Positions 34,101 to 44,000 of a stretch of DNA of 64,000 nt are shown piece after piece. The first letter of the stretch is position 1. Every line of letters starts with the position of its first letter. The position numbers and the translations under genes were made by a program. Where the stretch lies: NCBI GenBank assembly GCA_002633005.1, contig NMRA01000096.1, forward strand, positions 62,001 to 126,000, in the 5' to 3' direction. The notes under the pieces were generated by a model. The model worked only from the letters and a program-made list of their open reading frames with translations, had not been told where the DNA came from and searched no databases. Source of the DNA: Phoronis australis (lineage: Eukaryota > Phoronida > Phoronidae).

Positions 34101-37100
34101 GTGGCTTGCTATTTCAAGCTTTTCTCAACTGCATAACTGTATCCAACCTTCCAGTGCCAGCAAAAGTGCTGCAACTTCGACAGCAAAAAGTTGGATAAAA
34201 TTGGGAAGTATCGCTAATGTAACAATGAGTTTTCCTTCCTGAAGTACAAAGGAGATCGCTTTGGCCTTTTATACAATGGAAGTAAACATATTACGAATAC
34301 TTCATCCAGGACCATCTTTATACAAAGCTACTTGTGTATGTACATATTGCCATAGCGCACAAATCTTAACCCGTTTCTTTTTAAAATGTGGCACTTTGGT
34401 GTTTCGGTCCTCCAAGTTTGGTAGTGATTTGATCATAGTGTTGATATGATATGTATTTCCCAGGTATCTGGGAACTTGAGCAAGATCAGAAGATATCTTC
34501 AGAAGAAAGAAATCTGCACACCCTTGGTCCTGCCAGGCGAGTAGCTGAACAGCCCTTTTTAATTGTAACAGGTAGATTAATTTTTGTTTTGCAGTGTGGC
34601 TGTTCACGGACAGTTGTTGCGATTGAAGTGGCTTATCATCTTGTATTACTTAATGTTCACGAATAACACGAGGTGTTTTGTTCTTCCAAGGACAGCAGAA
34701 CCAACTGAAATCATTGCGAGAAGTCTTTTCTAGTTTTGCATGAGTATTTTATGCAAATGCTTATTAGATCACACTGGATGTGAAACCACAGGAACATGAA
34801 GGTATCTTTAAGATAGTGCCCCAGGTTGGAGTTATCAAAAACATTTTAAAATCCATAAACAAGGCACTCAGATGTTTGCGGATTTTCAATTGCTTCTTTT
34901 TCAAAAACTGGTATTTCATTTTTCTTGCAGTCTTATCATTTTGTATTCCAGGGACTCAAGGTGACCTTGAGACTAGCGCCACTTTACAGCAGTTGGCCGT
35001 ATATATAGCTAACCTGTTCTATCTTACGTCTGATGCGTACACACCTGTGGTGAGAGACGCTGACATCGCTGAGGACATGCTAAGTACGACATCGCAGCTT
35101 TCTTTCTAGTGTTGAGAAGATATTTCACAGGAATTTTTTTCTTTTGTCATTACCAGGATTTGAAATTTCGTTGCCTGTACAAAACTTATTTTCTGAAACT
35201 TGAATTATGTTTGTAGCATCCTCAGTATGATTTTTTTAGTATTGATGTATTATGTATATTCTGTTTAGTAATGTACTATTTTTAATGTCATATATTATAC
35301 CGTCAGTATTTATTTTATCATTTGTTGACTGTGCCATGAGTAGTTTCCAATGTTTTAAGTATGTAACTTAACAATGCATACACAAATTTATTGGTCATTG
35401 TGATATAAAGGCCAATACCTATGCTTAGGCCTCTTAACTTTCCAAATAGATATTGGTACATTTTCATGATGGAAATATCCCCAATGGGGTTATATTTACC
35501 TGACAGTGTATGCACATCATGGTGGATAACTATTCAACATCTGGACTCATAAATATTTTAACTAGACCACTCTACATTCAGTATCTGATGAAATTGTGTT
35601 GCCTGACACTCAAACACTCAAAGCTGCATTTTGCCCCCTTTTTGGCTGTCAATGTTGATCTCTTAACTGAAGCATTTTGGGATTTAAAAACACTACCACG
35701 CTCATCTCATCCCCAATTATTGTAGAATGAGCTGGCAACTCATATCATAGGCAATACATACATGCAGCATTTTCGTGTCCGCAATTTTAGGGTTGGTCAA
35801 CTAAAATAAACTCTAAATCATTTTCTTCAACTGCTGATGGTTTTGATGCTCAAGTTGGTAACGTTTCGTTTTTAGGCAGCTACATGGTGCAAATGCAGCG
35901 TCAAAGTGAAACTGTAAATTCATTGGCCGAAATCTGTGAACTCTATGACTCATGTCTGAATGGTCAATGAGTCTAGCCATCATGCTGAAATTGAACATTA
36001 AAACATGATCTTTGTTAAATTTGTTGAAATTATTTTCACATATTTTTAAGGTGCACTAACATTAACCGTACTCTTGATTTTTCTAACTTGCTGTTTTACA
36101 GATAAACATAATCTAATCATCATCGGAGGGCCATCACAAAACAAATATGCTGAACAATTTCTCAACGCTGTTCCCTTATTGTACAATGCTAAGTCAGGTA
36201 AGAAAATGACAGCAGAAATCCTCTTTTGGGTTTTATTGACATACTGTCTTTATTTTAAGTTAATAGAACTTGCCTCTACTGTTTATTACATGTTCATAAA
36301 TGTGTTTGAAATAGATATTGAGTCATTGTTAATTTTTTTGTAAATCCTGATGTCTTGTCCCAGTCTCAGTTTTTCAATTTAAGCACAGTTACATTTTAAT
36401 GCACGGTAATGACGTTTTCATCATGCTCATTGGTGATTTCTATATGTTTTTTCAGTTGAACTGATGAAAAATCTCAAAAAGCAGCAAAAGTCACAATACC
36501 TAACTCATGTTTCCACTGGACATTATTCTTCTGGTGGCAATTATTTGTAAGTCTGGTCTGCACGCCACCTGTTGACCACATCACGTGACCTATTGAGTAT
36601 AGGTCTGAAAATATTTCTCCCCCGAGCGGGGCTCGAACCTCAGACCTTCTGCTAAAACCGTGCTGACCACCGGTCAAACACAGAAATTCAATCTGACTTA
36701 GTAGTGAGAATCCCGCTCCTGGTGGTGACGAGTCTCTACAAACAACACTGTTGCCAAAAATTTTCCTCTTATGACAATTTATTCCTGTTTCAGGTTTCCA
36801 GTTGGGCTCGTGCCTCTTCTCCCGGCCCAAGACTGGAGCTCTGTTCTTGTCTCCTCATGGGCCAGACCACCTTGCCTTGGTGCTGATGGCTCACTCAATG
36901 CATAGTCTATATGATGTGGTCAGTTTAGCCTCACCAACTATTCCACCCATGACAAGATCGCCTGTAAGTAAAATTCATGGGTAAATTTTCCTCCTTGTTG
37001 AGTTTGAGTTATGACAAATCTTTTGCGTAAACGTGAATCCACAGTAAAAGACATTTTATTATCATAATTTGGCATCAAGAATTTTTTTTTGATTTTGAAA

Positions 37101-37445
37101 ATTGGAAAAATTTTTATCAAAATTCAGAAGAATTGTTGTCATTGCATTTATTTCATTTCCCAGTCTGCTTCATTGACACGGTACTTATATCAGCATATAA
37201 ACAGCGTCACCAAAATTATAGGGTTCTGTCTAGTAGATAATCTGTAGAGAAATTCTTACAAACAAGATCTTCCCTCTAATTGCTGTATTATGAATTTCTC
37301 TCTGTTTCAGTTCTCCAACCTAATTCCAGACTTCATTCTCACCGGTAGTCAGTACAGAGCTAGAGGTCCTGGAGGTTACTTGTGTGCTGGATTTTGGGGA
37401 AATTCCTGGGAGTTCAAAGCTGAACTGGCCTCCTGTTCTTGTTAA
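25066..37445 (+). CDS. S9-like serine peptidase / alpha-beta hydrolase, about 997 codons seen (N-terminus uncertain, in-frame TGA)
   Basis: Fifteen exons: 25066-25182, 25708-26936, 27686-27816, 28753-28879, 29365-29464, 30009-30157, 31473-31716, 32946-33053, 33373-33442, 34464-34571, 34952-35083, 36102-36197, 36456-36533 (uncertain donor), 36794-36963, 37311-37445 (TAA). Phases sum to 998 codons. A beta-rich N-terminal half with ITDWSFLGPFVIGK and a glycoside-binding-like fold precedes an alpha/beta-hydrolase domain: TLHGTTVPPQ, nucleophile GHSMGGHG (Ser 495 of this reading), VGANDQTVHP (Asp 580) and DGKEHWWWD (His 612). The spacings of 85 and 32 are like S9 peptidases. A long C-terminal extension of unknown function follows. 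An in-frame TGA at 26788-26790 (codon 400) interrupts the reading just before the hydrolase domain. No gene name can be given; a secreted or membrane role is inferred from the family only. Confidence 0.85.
25407..25564. mobile_element. Short inverted-terminus element, reverse copy of 5518-5673 family
   Basis: Begins GGCAGATCCAGGATTTTGAG and ends CTAAATCTGCC; the core CGAACTGCCAAATAGAATCT matches the 5518 copy. Lies in the intron between peptidase exons A and B. Confidence 0.7.
25708..26936 (+). CDS. S9-like peptidase exon B, large N-terminal exon with in-frame TGA
   Basis: 1,229 bp from a TTTTCAG acceptor to a GTGAGG donor. It is open for 360 codons, meets TGA at 26788-26790, then stays open for 48 more codons reading TVLTLHGTTVPPQNQADSYK and ending AWLLAPTR. 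The LTLHG strand is the oxyanion region of the hydrolase and the next exon continues it (HGAHNWEGPG). The TGA therefore falls inside the protein. CGA (Arg) to TGA is the simplest origin; a sequencing error or recoding are alternatives. Confidence 0.85.
26971..26997 (+). repeat. (TGAT/GATT)n microsatellite
   Basis: ATTGATTGATTGATTGATAG just after peptidase exon B. Confidence 0.9.
27686..27816 (+). CDS. S9-like peptidase exon C
   Basis: 131 bp, phase 2 to 1, TTCAG acceptor and GTAAAA donor. It reads RHGAHNWEGPGCLTALTSLS, then SWIQFQASERHVVYAG. HGAHNWEGPG is a conserved-looking loop after the second hydrolase strand. Confidence 0.88.
28753..28879 (+). CDS. S9-like peptidase exon D, nucleophile elbow
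   Basis: 127 bp from TATTTAG to a GTATGT donor. It reads GHSMGGHGAWHLATHYPDRA, then SLSGWIKKEEYGDSN. GHSMGG is the GxSxGG nucleophile elbow of S9 peptidases and esterases; the Ser codon is at 28758-28760. Confidence 0.95.
29365..29464 (+). CDS. S9-like peptidase exon E
   Basis: 100 bp, TTTACAG acceptor and GTAGTG donor. It reads RHDISTSHTDPAVKSVMEAC, then NDADRHVSNLQ. It lies between the Ser and Asp exons, as expected for the lid or helix segment, and is short enough to escape ORF filters. Confidence 0.88.
29516..29733. mobile_element. MITE, TAAAATCTCACCAATTT-end family
   Basis: Begins AGAATATCACCAATGTGG and ends CAAAATTGGTGAGATTTTG, which is inverted; interior shares the TTGTCCGTCATGTTGTGTTC block of the family. 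Confidence 0.6.
30009..30157 (+). CDS. S9-like peptidase exon F, catalytic Asp and His
   Basis: 149 bp, CTTCAG acceptor and GTATGA donor (phase 2). It reads DIPVLIRVGANDQTVHPFYQ, with the acidic triad residue in GAND, and ELDGKEHWWWDTW with the catalytic His. The order and spacing fit a prolyl-oligopeptidase-type catalytic domain. Confidence 0.95.
31473..31716 (+). CDS. S9-like peptidase exon G
   Basis: 244 bp from AATCTAG to GTAAAG, phase 2 to 0. It joins to exon F as DTWETNDGGTVND and continues KQVRDFVAQYTTIRDD, then RVAFTLTLYNPALGEGMRGV and RLTHVEV. This is the start of the C-terminal extension; its function is not recognised. Confidence 0.88.
31748..32280. repeat. Composite inverted repeat with two tRNA-like sequences
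   Basis: A segment ending AAATAAACRCAGAAAAATC occurs at 31748-31801 and 32028-32082 in the same direction and inverted at 32255-32280. Between these, about 190-bp arms are inverted: 31802-31968 and 32083-32254. Each arm carries a tRNA-like sequence (minus strand 31802-31884; plus strand 32168-32250) with TAGCTCAGTGGTA, a CTAGA/TCTAG anticodon stem, an apparent GGC anticodon and TTCGATTCC. In the intron between peptidase exons G and H. Confidence 0.75.
32946..33053 (+). CDS. S9-like peptidase exon H
   Basis: 36 codons, phase 0, TTCCAG acceptor and GTAAGC donor, reading VVVDGNSVVLVTNNVKALKL and RPIKWIGKNIT, a beta-rich segment. Confidence 0.88.
33373..33442 (+). CDS. S9-like peptidase exon I
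   Basis: 70 bp, phase 0 to 1, TTTTAG acceptor and GTATTT donor. It reads IDHQMVKTTSVEVNELVLYK followed by NNH. Assigned by phase agreement with both neighbours. Confidence 0.78.
33699..33851. mobile_element. MITE with GGGCCCAGTTGCATAAAA ends
   Basis: Left end GGGCCCAGTTGCATAAAAGT; right end AAGTTTTATGCAACCCAGCC is its imperfect inverted copy; inner TTATAAGCTGTATAAC and GGATAACTT also pair. About 153 bp. Confidence 0.7.
34464..34571 (+). CDS. S9-like peptidase exon J
   Basis: 108 bp, phase 1 to 1, TTCCCAG acceptor and GTAGAT donor. It reads GIWELEQDQKISSEERNLHT, then LGPARRVAEQPFLIVTG. Confidence 0.85.
34952..35083 (+). CDS. S9-like peptidase exon K
   Basis: 132 bp, phase 1 to 1, TATTCCAG acceptor and GTACGA donor. 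It reads TQGDLETSATLQQLAVYIAN, then LFYLTSDAYTPVVRDADIAE. Confidence 0.85.
36102..36197 (+). CDS. S9-like peptidase exon L
   Basis: 96 bp, TTTACAG acceptor and GTAAGA donor. It reads NKHNLIIIGGPSQNKYAEQF and LNAVPLLYNAKS. The hydrophobic LIIIGGP strand plus turn suggests a compact Rossmann-like subdomain in the C-terminal extension (inference). Confidence 0.88.
36456..36533 (+). CDS. S9-like peptidase exon M (donor uncertain)
   Basis: It starts after TTTTTTCAG and reads VELMKNLKKQQKSQYLTHVS, then TGHYSSG. The best-looking donor is GTAAGT at 36547, but its phase conflicts with exon N. A donor GTGGCA after 36533 gives agreement. Either the weaker donor is used or there is an indel in the assembly. 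Confidence 0.65.
36600..36690 (-). repeat. tRNA-like (SINE-type) sequence
   Basis: Minus strand has CCGGTGGTCAGCACGG (A-box like) and GGTTCGAGCCCCGCTCGGGG (B box with T arm). In the intron between peptidase exons M and N. Confidence 0.55.
36794..36963 (+). CDS. S9-like peptidase exon N
   Basis: 170 bp between GTTTCAG and GTAAGT. It reads FQLGSCLFSRPKTGALFLSP, then HGPDHLALVLMAHSMHSLYD and VVSLASPTIPPMTRSP. Only this frame is open throughout and joins the last exon in phase 0. Confidence 0.88.
37311..37445 (+). CDS. S9-like peptidase last coding exon
   Basis: 45 codons including TAA, after TTTCAG. It reads FSNLIPDFILTGSQYRARGP, then GGYLCAGFWGNSWEFKAE and ends in a Cys-Ser-Cys. The aromatic, Gly-rich tail looks like a beta-sandwich closing strand. 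Confidence 0.9.
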   Translation, partial: FSNLIPDFILTGSQYRARGPGGYLCAGFWGNSWEFKAELASCSC

Positions 37446-39425
37446 TAAAACATAGCGGAAGAAAATCACTACAGGGCCTTCAAGAAGTGCAGCAGGGTTA
37501 TGGTGAAGATTGCTATAAAATAATCTTGACACTTTTGTGTACACAAGATTCTGAGTCAGTAAAAAAGGAAAGCATTTTAAACATTACATGCAGTAGGCAG
37601 ACTTGTTGTACAAAACTCTTGTGAAAGTAATGAGAGCGTTGCTATTTGTCTGCAGGTTTATTAGGGAGGGAAGTTCACCATTTCGTAGCAGGTACACGGA
37701 CAGTTTTTTAGTATTTCCTTAATAATATCCTTGACCCACAAAAGGTGGGGCTTCACTCTTCTTTGTGTTTGGTTGTATCACCATCAGTGCTGTTTTCAGG
37801 ACAAAGGGGGTTGGCAAGTGGGGACTGATATCCATCATCACATTACTCAGAGCAACACAGAATAATCAACATCTCTTGGATCCTGGGAATTTTTGAAAGA
37901 GCCTATTTTCCCGATGTGAATTTCTATTTAAATATTTTCCAGTTCCCGCTTACATGAAGTAATCTCTAACAGGGACTTGACTAATTTCCCTAAATCTTTG
38001 GGTTTTTTGTGTCTTTGTTTCCGCAGAAATTTTATGTTTTCTATCATGTTATCTTTGACTAGTGACATTTCTAATACTGAAAAACTGAGCCCTTATTTCA
38101 ATGAAAATAATTAGGGACTTAGTCCTTAAATTGGGAGAGTTGTATAGATTGATATTCATTTTTACAGATATTGAGAAATCAACATAAAGTTTACTTTCAA
38201 TGTAAATGAAATCCAAAAAATCACAGTAATAAAAATGAAACTATTGTATTAAAGAGAGTTAATGTTTTCACGAGACCACAAGTGCAGTGAAAAGAAACAT
38301 TGTTGAATCCCTATTTGGGACTGTTCCATGCAACCATACACAGGGGTCCCTTTCTGAAAAGGTCATGATAATCCTTTGGAGTCTTTTATTGCCGAATGCA
38401 GAGCTCTTATTGATCATGGACTTGGAAAACCAACTAGAGTTTTCGTTTTCTTGGCTGTGTAACTTATAGAGAAGTCGTGAGTTGCTTCAGTTTAATTGAC
38501 ATGTGATGACACTTTGAAGCATTGTAACGGCCCTTTCATGGAGGAAAAGTGAGAAATTGATCAGAATTTCTTACTGTTTTGACAGAATTTTACGCCCCGT
38601 GCCTGGGCATGTAAAGCAGCCGCTGTATTCATGGGGGATTTTTCTAAAATTGTTTCATGTTTCAGGAAAAGACCCTAATGGGGCTGTTTTTACGGGAGCT
38701 CTTTCAGAAATCCCTGGTAGAAATGATGGGTAGTTTCACGTAATGTGGGTGCACCTTATGTTTGTTTACAGGGTGTGTCAATTGAGACACTAAAAAGTAG
38801 TGGCTATTTATAGAACTATAATAGATTTGGATTCATGAGGTGTTACAATTCCATTTTGCTACCGCTAACTCTTGACTGGTTCCAAGTGATATCCCTGACC
38901 ACAACAAAGTTTAATTTTATTGATCTTTTGTGTGGGACTGAGGAACAGAGTGAGTGTAAAGCTGTTTTTACACGAGGAACACTTGACATGGTGCGAGTTG
39001 TCACGACACGAGTTGCTCCACTTAAGATGCATTTACACACCACGTATGACTTATGAAACTCCTATATCCTTTGGGCGCATGGGAGCATTCTTTAGACATT
39101 TTTTTTGACTATGTCATTACCTCTTTGTCAGTTAGAGGGCAGCAGTTGTCTGTGTAACGTGATCAGTCTTCTATTGTCCAAAGAAGCACTTGTGATCAGT
39201 AAAATTATGTTTTAACTTTAATTTGACCCTCTTATTGGCTAGTGTATACTTGGGTGTTTATCTGTTTTTTTTCTGACGCTGCATTCCATACTATTTACAT
39301 ATGATAGCTGTGTACAATTGAAGAATAACTTCTTGATTATTCTGTCAGTGATTTTGTAAATGCAGTATTGCTTGACCTGGGTCATCTATTTGTTGTTTGT
39401 TATGCTTGTCTAATGTGTTAATAAA
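37446..39425 (+). other. Probable 3' UTR of the S9-like peptidase
   Basis: About 2 kb without a convincing exon follows the TAA. An AATAAA sits at 39420-39425. Its assignment as the poly(A) signal is an inference; earlier signals may be used. Confidence 0.45.
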
Positions 39426-40800
39426 AACTTAAAAGGGGCAAAAAACCTGTGGTCTAGTGTCAAAACCTAGTTATTGATTTACTGTACGTACTGTTGAAGA
39501 GGTCTCGTCGTTTTCATTGTCGTAAATCCAAAAAACCTGAAATTTTGCGTTTGTTACCCTCCCTCGTAGCCAACAATTTCACGTTTACCCCTTGTGCCAC
39601 CAGCGCTAATCTTGTTCCTTACTCATATTGGAAATGATTTTTGAAGTCATTATCGCTTCAAACCAGGCTTATTAAGTTGATTGCCATGGAGAGCTAGTTT
39701 CACCCAATGAAGGTAGAATGGCTGTCAAGAATTCTAGGAAGCTTAATGTAACCAATTTCAATTCAAGCAAAGGTTAAGAACGTAATGACCTTTGCAAAAG
39801 CAGATGTGTTTGTGAATAGGAAAATGTCTTCGATGCAATTTGTGTCTTTTTCAAGACCAGTGCTCTTCAGAACACCAGTAAAATGCACACAAGTTAAGGA
39901 AATTAATGTTGGACGACACTAGTTTTGTGTACCTTAGTATGCTTTTGGGTAATGGTCTGACATAACGTGTGTGAATTTTGAGAACCAGTTTTCTCCAGTG
40001 AATAACGGGCATCAAATTGGTTCACAAAATACGGGCACATTATATAAGACTATTGCCTCCTTTTGTAAACTGTTTCTGTTCAACGAAATATATTTACATG
40101 ACATCAGGAAGAGATCTTCCTGATGACATGCAATAACATCAAAACCAATTTCCGAGGTCATATTTTAAAAAGTAGCTTAAAGTTAATTAGGATATGACTT
40201 CAATGTGTTTTGTGACCTGAAAACAGTCTTTATACTTATAAACACATAACCAACATGCACTTAAGAAGAAATTTATTTACAACGTGTGATTTTTTTCATG
40301 CATAACTAGAAAAATAGCCTTTGATATTAGAATAGAAAACAAAGTAGACATTTTGTCAATAGAGGGGGTGTTAGCTCCATACAGAAAAGTAAAATAAAGA
40401 GAAAATGACTGTCAAACCACAGTTAATTAATCTGCTGTATTAATTTACAGGTAAATTTTTTTGAAAGCTAAGATTGGTTTTATTGTTTATCTTCTGCATA
40501 GTACTCAAATACAGATTTATCTCCCGATTGCGACCAGATTGCTTTCAGAAACTTGAGTGCAAACATTTCCCACAATTCCTCGTGTGACGTCACCAGCCAA
40601 AATAAAGCTGAACAGCATTCGAGAAGCACAACCAAAACACTGGCGCTTTTTAATATAAATCGAAAGGTTGGTTTGTATTCCTGGTTAATACAAGCCACTG
40701 GTGTTGTGTAGCAGAACTGGCATCCTCCTCGGACTCAGAAGACGGTGGCGTTTCGTACCCACCGCGGAAAAAACAGCGTATCTCTCGTGATTGTTTAAGA
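39426..40800. other. Intergenic region between S9-like peptidase and WDR26
   Basis: No coding sequence supported before 40711. 39953-40055 is a dispersed repeat that recurs at about 63480-63560 (GAATAACGGGCATCAAATTG against GAATAATGGGCATCAAACTG). The WDR26 promoter should lie here. Confidence 0.5.
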
Positions 40801-41006
40801 ATGCAAACCAATGGCTGCACTCAGCAACACAATGGATCAACAAGGGATGTGGATACTTGCAATACGGTCGCCCATATGAAAGCAGTGACTTCTAGACTTG
40901 GTCTAAAGGGAGACTGTACAAGGACAAATGTTCCACAAAAACTTGGTCGAACAGACCAAGATATTGTTAGACTAATTGGCCAACATCTCAAGTCACTTGG
41001 ATTCAA
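40801..41006 (+). CDS. WDR26: WDR26 exon 1, N-terminus and LisH start
   Basis: 206 bp from the ATG to a GTAAGT donor. A polar N-terminus ([16 protein letters not shown]) leads to [20 protein letters not shown], the LisH helix found in all WDR26 proteins. The frame is also open upstream to 40711, with 30 extra codons and an AG acceptor, so the true start may lie further left. Confidence 0.9.
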
Positions 41007-44000
41007 GTAAGTTCTGAGTTATTAATCACTTGTCTTGTGACTTAAATATCATTTCCCACTTTTTTGTCTGATATTTTGCTGTGTTTAGTCACGAATTTTG
41101 TGTCACCTTTGGGTGGTCTGAAGAAACTAGTTGTTAAATCTAAAATACTAGTACTCTAGTACCTGTAAGCTATTGGTGATGAATTATGGATTAAGTAATG
41201 TTTTGTTATGGCCCAACTGCTCATTGACCAATCAGCATTCACTGACAAATGGGTCAACACCTCCATCAGCTGACCAGGCCTTTGTATGTTTTCTTCTATT
41301 TACAAAAACCCGAACCTTTGTACTTGCAATGTATGGACACTCAATCCTTTCAAGTTTCATGTTGTCTCATGATTTGCATTGAAGATTGGGGTGTGCATAG
41401 CAGGTGAGGGTTGGGATGTCGGATGGGTGTGCCCCAGCCTGTTTCATGTTAGTCACTGCTGAATCATATGTCAATCTCGATTCCAAACTGTAATAACTCT
41501 CACATAAGACTTAGTGAGATATAACACTGCTTTATACCAAGGCTATGCATAGTAACACAATAAAATCCATTTTCAGTGACAAGTTGATTGTAAGAGCAAT
41601 TTAATTAACCCTTCTGAGGCCAATTGTTTTCATCATATCTTCCAAAACAATCTTCTGAAATCTCCAGAGATTGATGGTATAAGCACGAATATGTCATCTG
41701 GATCTGGTAAACAAGCGGTCACATTCTTCCAATTCAGGGCTCAATTTGTTGATCTGCAGCTGGCCTAGATATAAAACTTGGTTTAGTGGCCTGCTAAAAT
41801 CCTAGGTCATCACAAAGTCGCGAAGCGCACATCCAAGTAAAATATTTGAGGAATTAAGGAAAATATCAGAAGGGCCCGTATCTAGGTCATGCCCAGGCAA
41901 TGTAGGTCTCTTTCCAGCTTCCAGCACACAGTCAGTGTGCAAACCAAAAATACAGTCAAGCTGTTGACTGACTTTCTAATTTAGAAGGTCATATGAGTGG
42001 ACTAGCCTGTCAGGTGTCACCCAGCGTGGGGGGTCACTCATGTTGACAAGGTGCCCGCAGGTGTACACCAAAAATCGCTGAGAAACCCCTAATGCGGGTG
42101 CCAGGTCTGTTAATTACCATCCCCTTTTGCGGGGTAGACTTTTCTGCCTCATCCCCTTATGCAAGGTAATTTTTTTTACTGCACCCCTACATCTGCTGCG
42201 AGCGACATTTTTGAAAGCAGACAGCATATGTTGGAGGTGCTCATATTTCGACCTCCAAAGCCAAAAGAACACACCATAAATTCTGGAAGTTGATTCAATT
42301 TAACCACTTCTGAGTAGTGTCCCGGCAGGTTTACGATTATTGCTTATTTCTGAAGTTCTTATAATCGTTTTAGTACGTATTCTGAATATTATAAGGAAAA
42401 TCAATAGTGATACTTATTGCGGTTAAAAAAAAGGGCCAGCGCGCCTTGTGCGGGGCTGAGGCCAATGCAATGTGTCTTTTCTGGGAACGAAATGGAAATC
42501 TAGAGGCCTATTCGACCTCGCGCAGGTTCCGCAAAACTTGCTAAAAAAGCATTACCTACCCACAATTTTTGGTACACGCCTGCGGTCACCTTGTCAATAT
42601 GAGTGACACCCGTGGCTTCAGCACCATGCATTTACTTAGAACACCAGCTCAACACTTGGTATGCATGCAGTAACATTATAAATATGTTGCCGCTACCTAT
42701 ACAGCATCAACATGGGATTAAAAGTGAACGAAAATTATTGTGATCATGCGAGTCAATCTGTGCCCTTGTTGGGAGGCCCAACCTATGTTGCGCAATGCCG
42801 TTTAAATGACCTATCATAAGCCTGAATAGATTGGGGCCATCTAGCCTCTACTATAGTCTAAGGTAATGTGTGCCAAAACAAATGAAAAAGCCGCCGGGAC
42901 AATTTTGGGTACAACTGCAGGCATTTGCTGAGTTTGCCATCTTTTCAATCCGTGTATCTCGTTTATTTCATTCTTATCTCATGTTTGGCAATTAACCTGG
43001 AAATTTGGCCATGTCACATTTAGCGTGTTAACACGATGCTAAGCGTTGAGATATGGATGTATCAGGCATGAATTTCAAATATTGTCGATATAATTATTTG
43101 TTATCTTAGGTTTTGCCAAAGTTTAACCTTGTATCTCTGTGCAGAATGGAGTATTGACCGATAGAACTAGTGGATTTTCAGAATAATTTGACTCGTCTCA
43201 GTTATGAGTCTGCATTTTGTCATCACGAGATTTACTCCATCTCCAAACTGGCGTGAAAGATTGCCCAACGTACTCAGAAACATTGTTGTCCTCATACAAG
43301 ACTGACAGTCCCAAATGCATGAATTTAACCAATGTACTTTTGATCTACTAAAGCAATGAATCAGTATATATTTTTAACACAACATAAAATTTTCTTTCAA
43401 AACAAAATTTCAGACTAATGTAACAATGTGATTTCTTGTTGTAACCTTAGCTATTTGTCAGTGAATCATGAAGAGAGAGAATGTTTTCAATTGTGGTTCA
43501 AACTGTTTTCCCCATAATAACCTATCAGTGCATGGTTTTCATCTGGACTCAGTTGAGCACCTAGCTTTGGTGGTAGTGTTGATTACCATACAGAGTATGA
43601 CCCCTTTATAACTTACAGTAACCCCTTTTAGAAAGTAAGCCCAGGGACCCATTTCTAGGAGCTGTGAAAAAGTCGCCCTTTCCTGGAGTTTATCCACATA
43701 ATGATCCCTGTTTGTAGAAGTTTTAAAGCATAAAAATGTTGAGCTATAGAAATAAATGTGAATAAAGAGCTATTCAGATTGTGTTCGTGTTAACAAAATA
43801 CCTCGATAAAATGTGAAACCCTTCTGTCCAGTACAAATGGACCCTTATTTTTTGTAGAGTTCCAACCCTAAACATGAACAGTTTTGTACCTGAAATTGTT
43901 ACAGTTAGAAAGGTTCCTTTGTGGAAGCTAGGGGAAGCTAGCTGTCAAATATCATCCATCTCAGCAGGATGCCCCAAACGTTAAAATCTCACCAATATAG

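Noticed and set aside
36474-36830. 118-codon minus-strand ORF
   Set aside because: Antisense to peptidase exons M and N and a tRNA-like repeat; no independent support.
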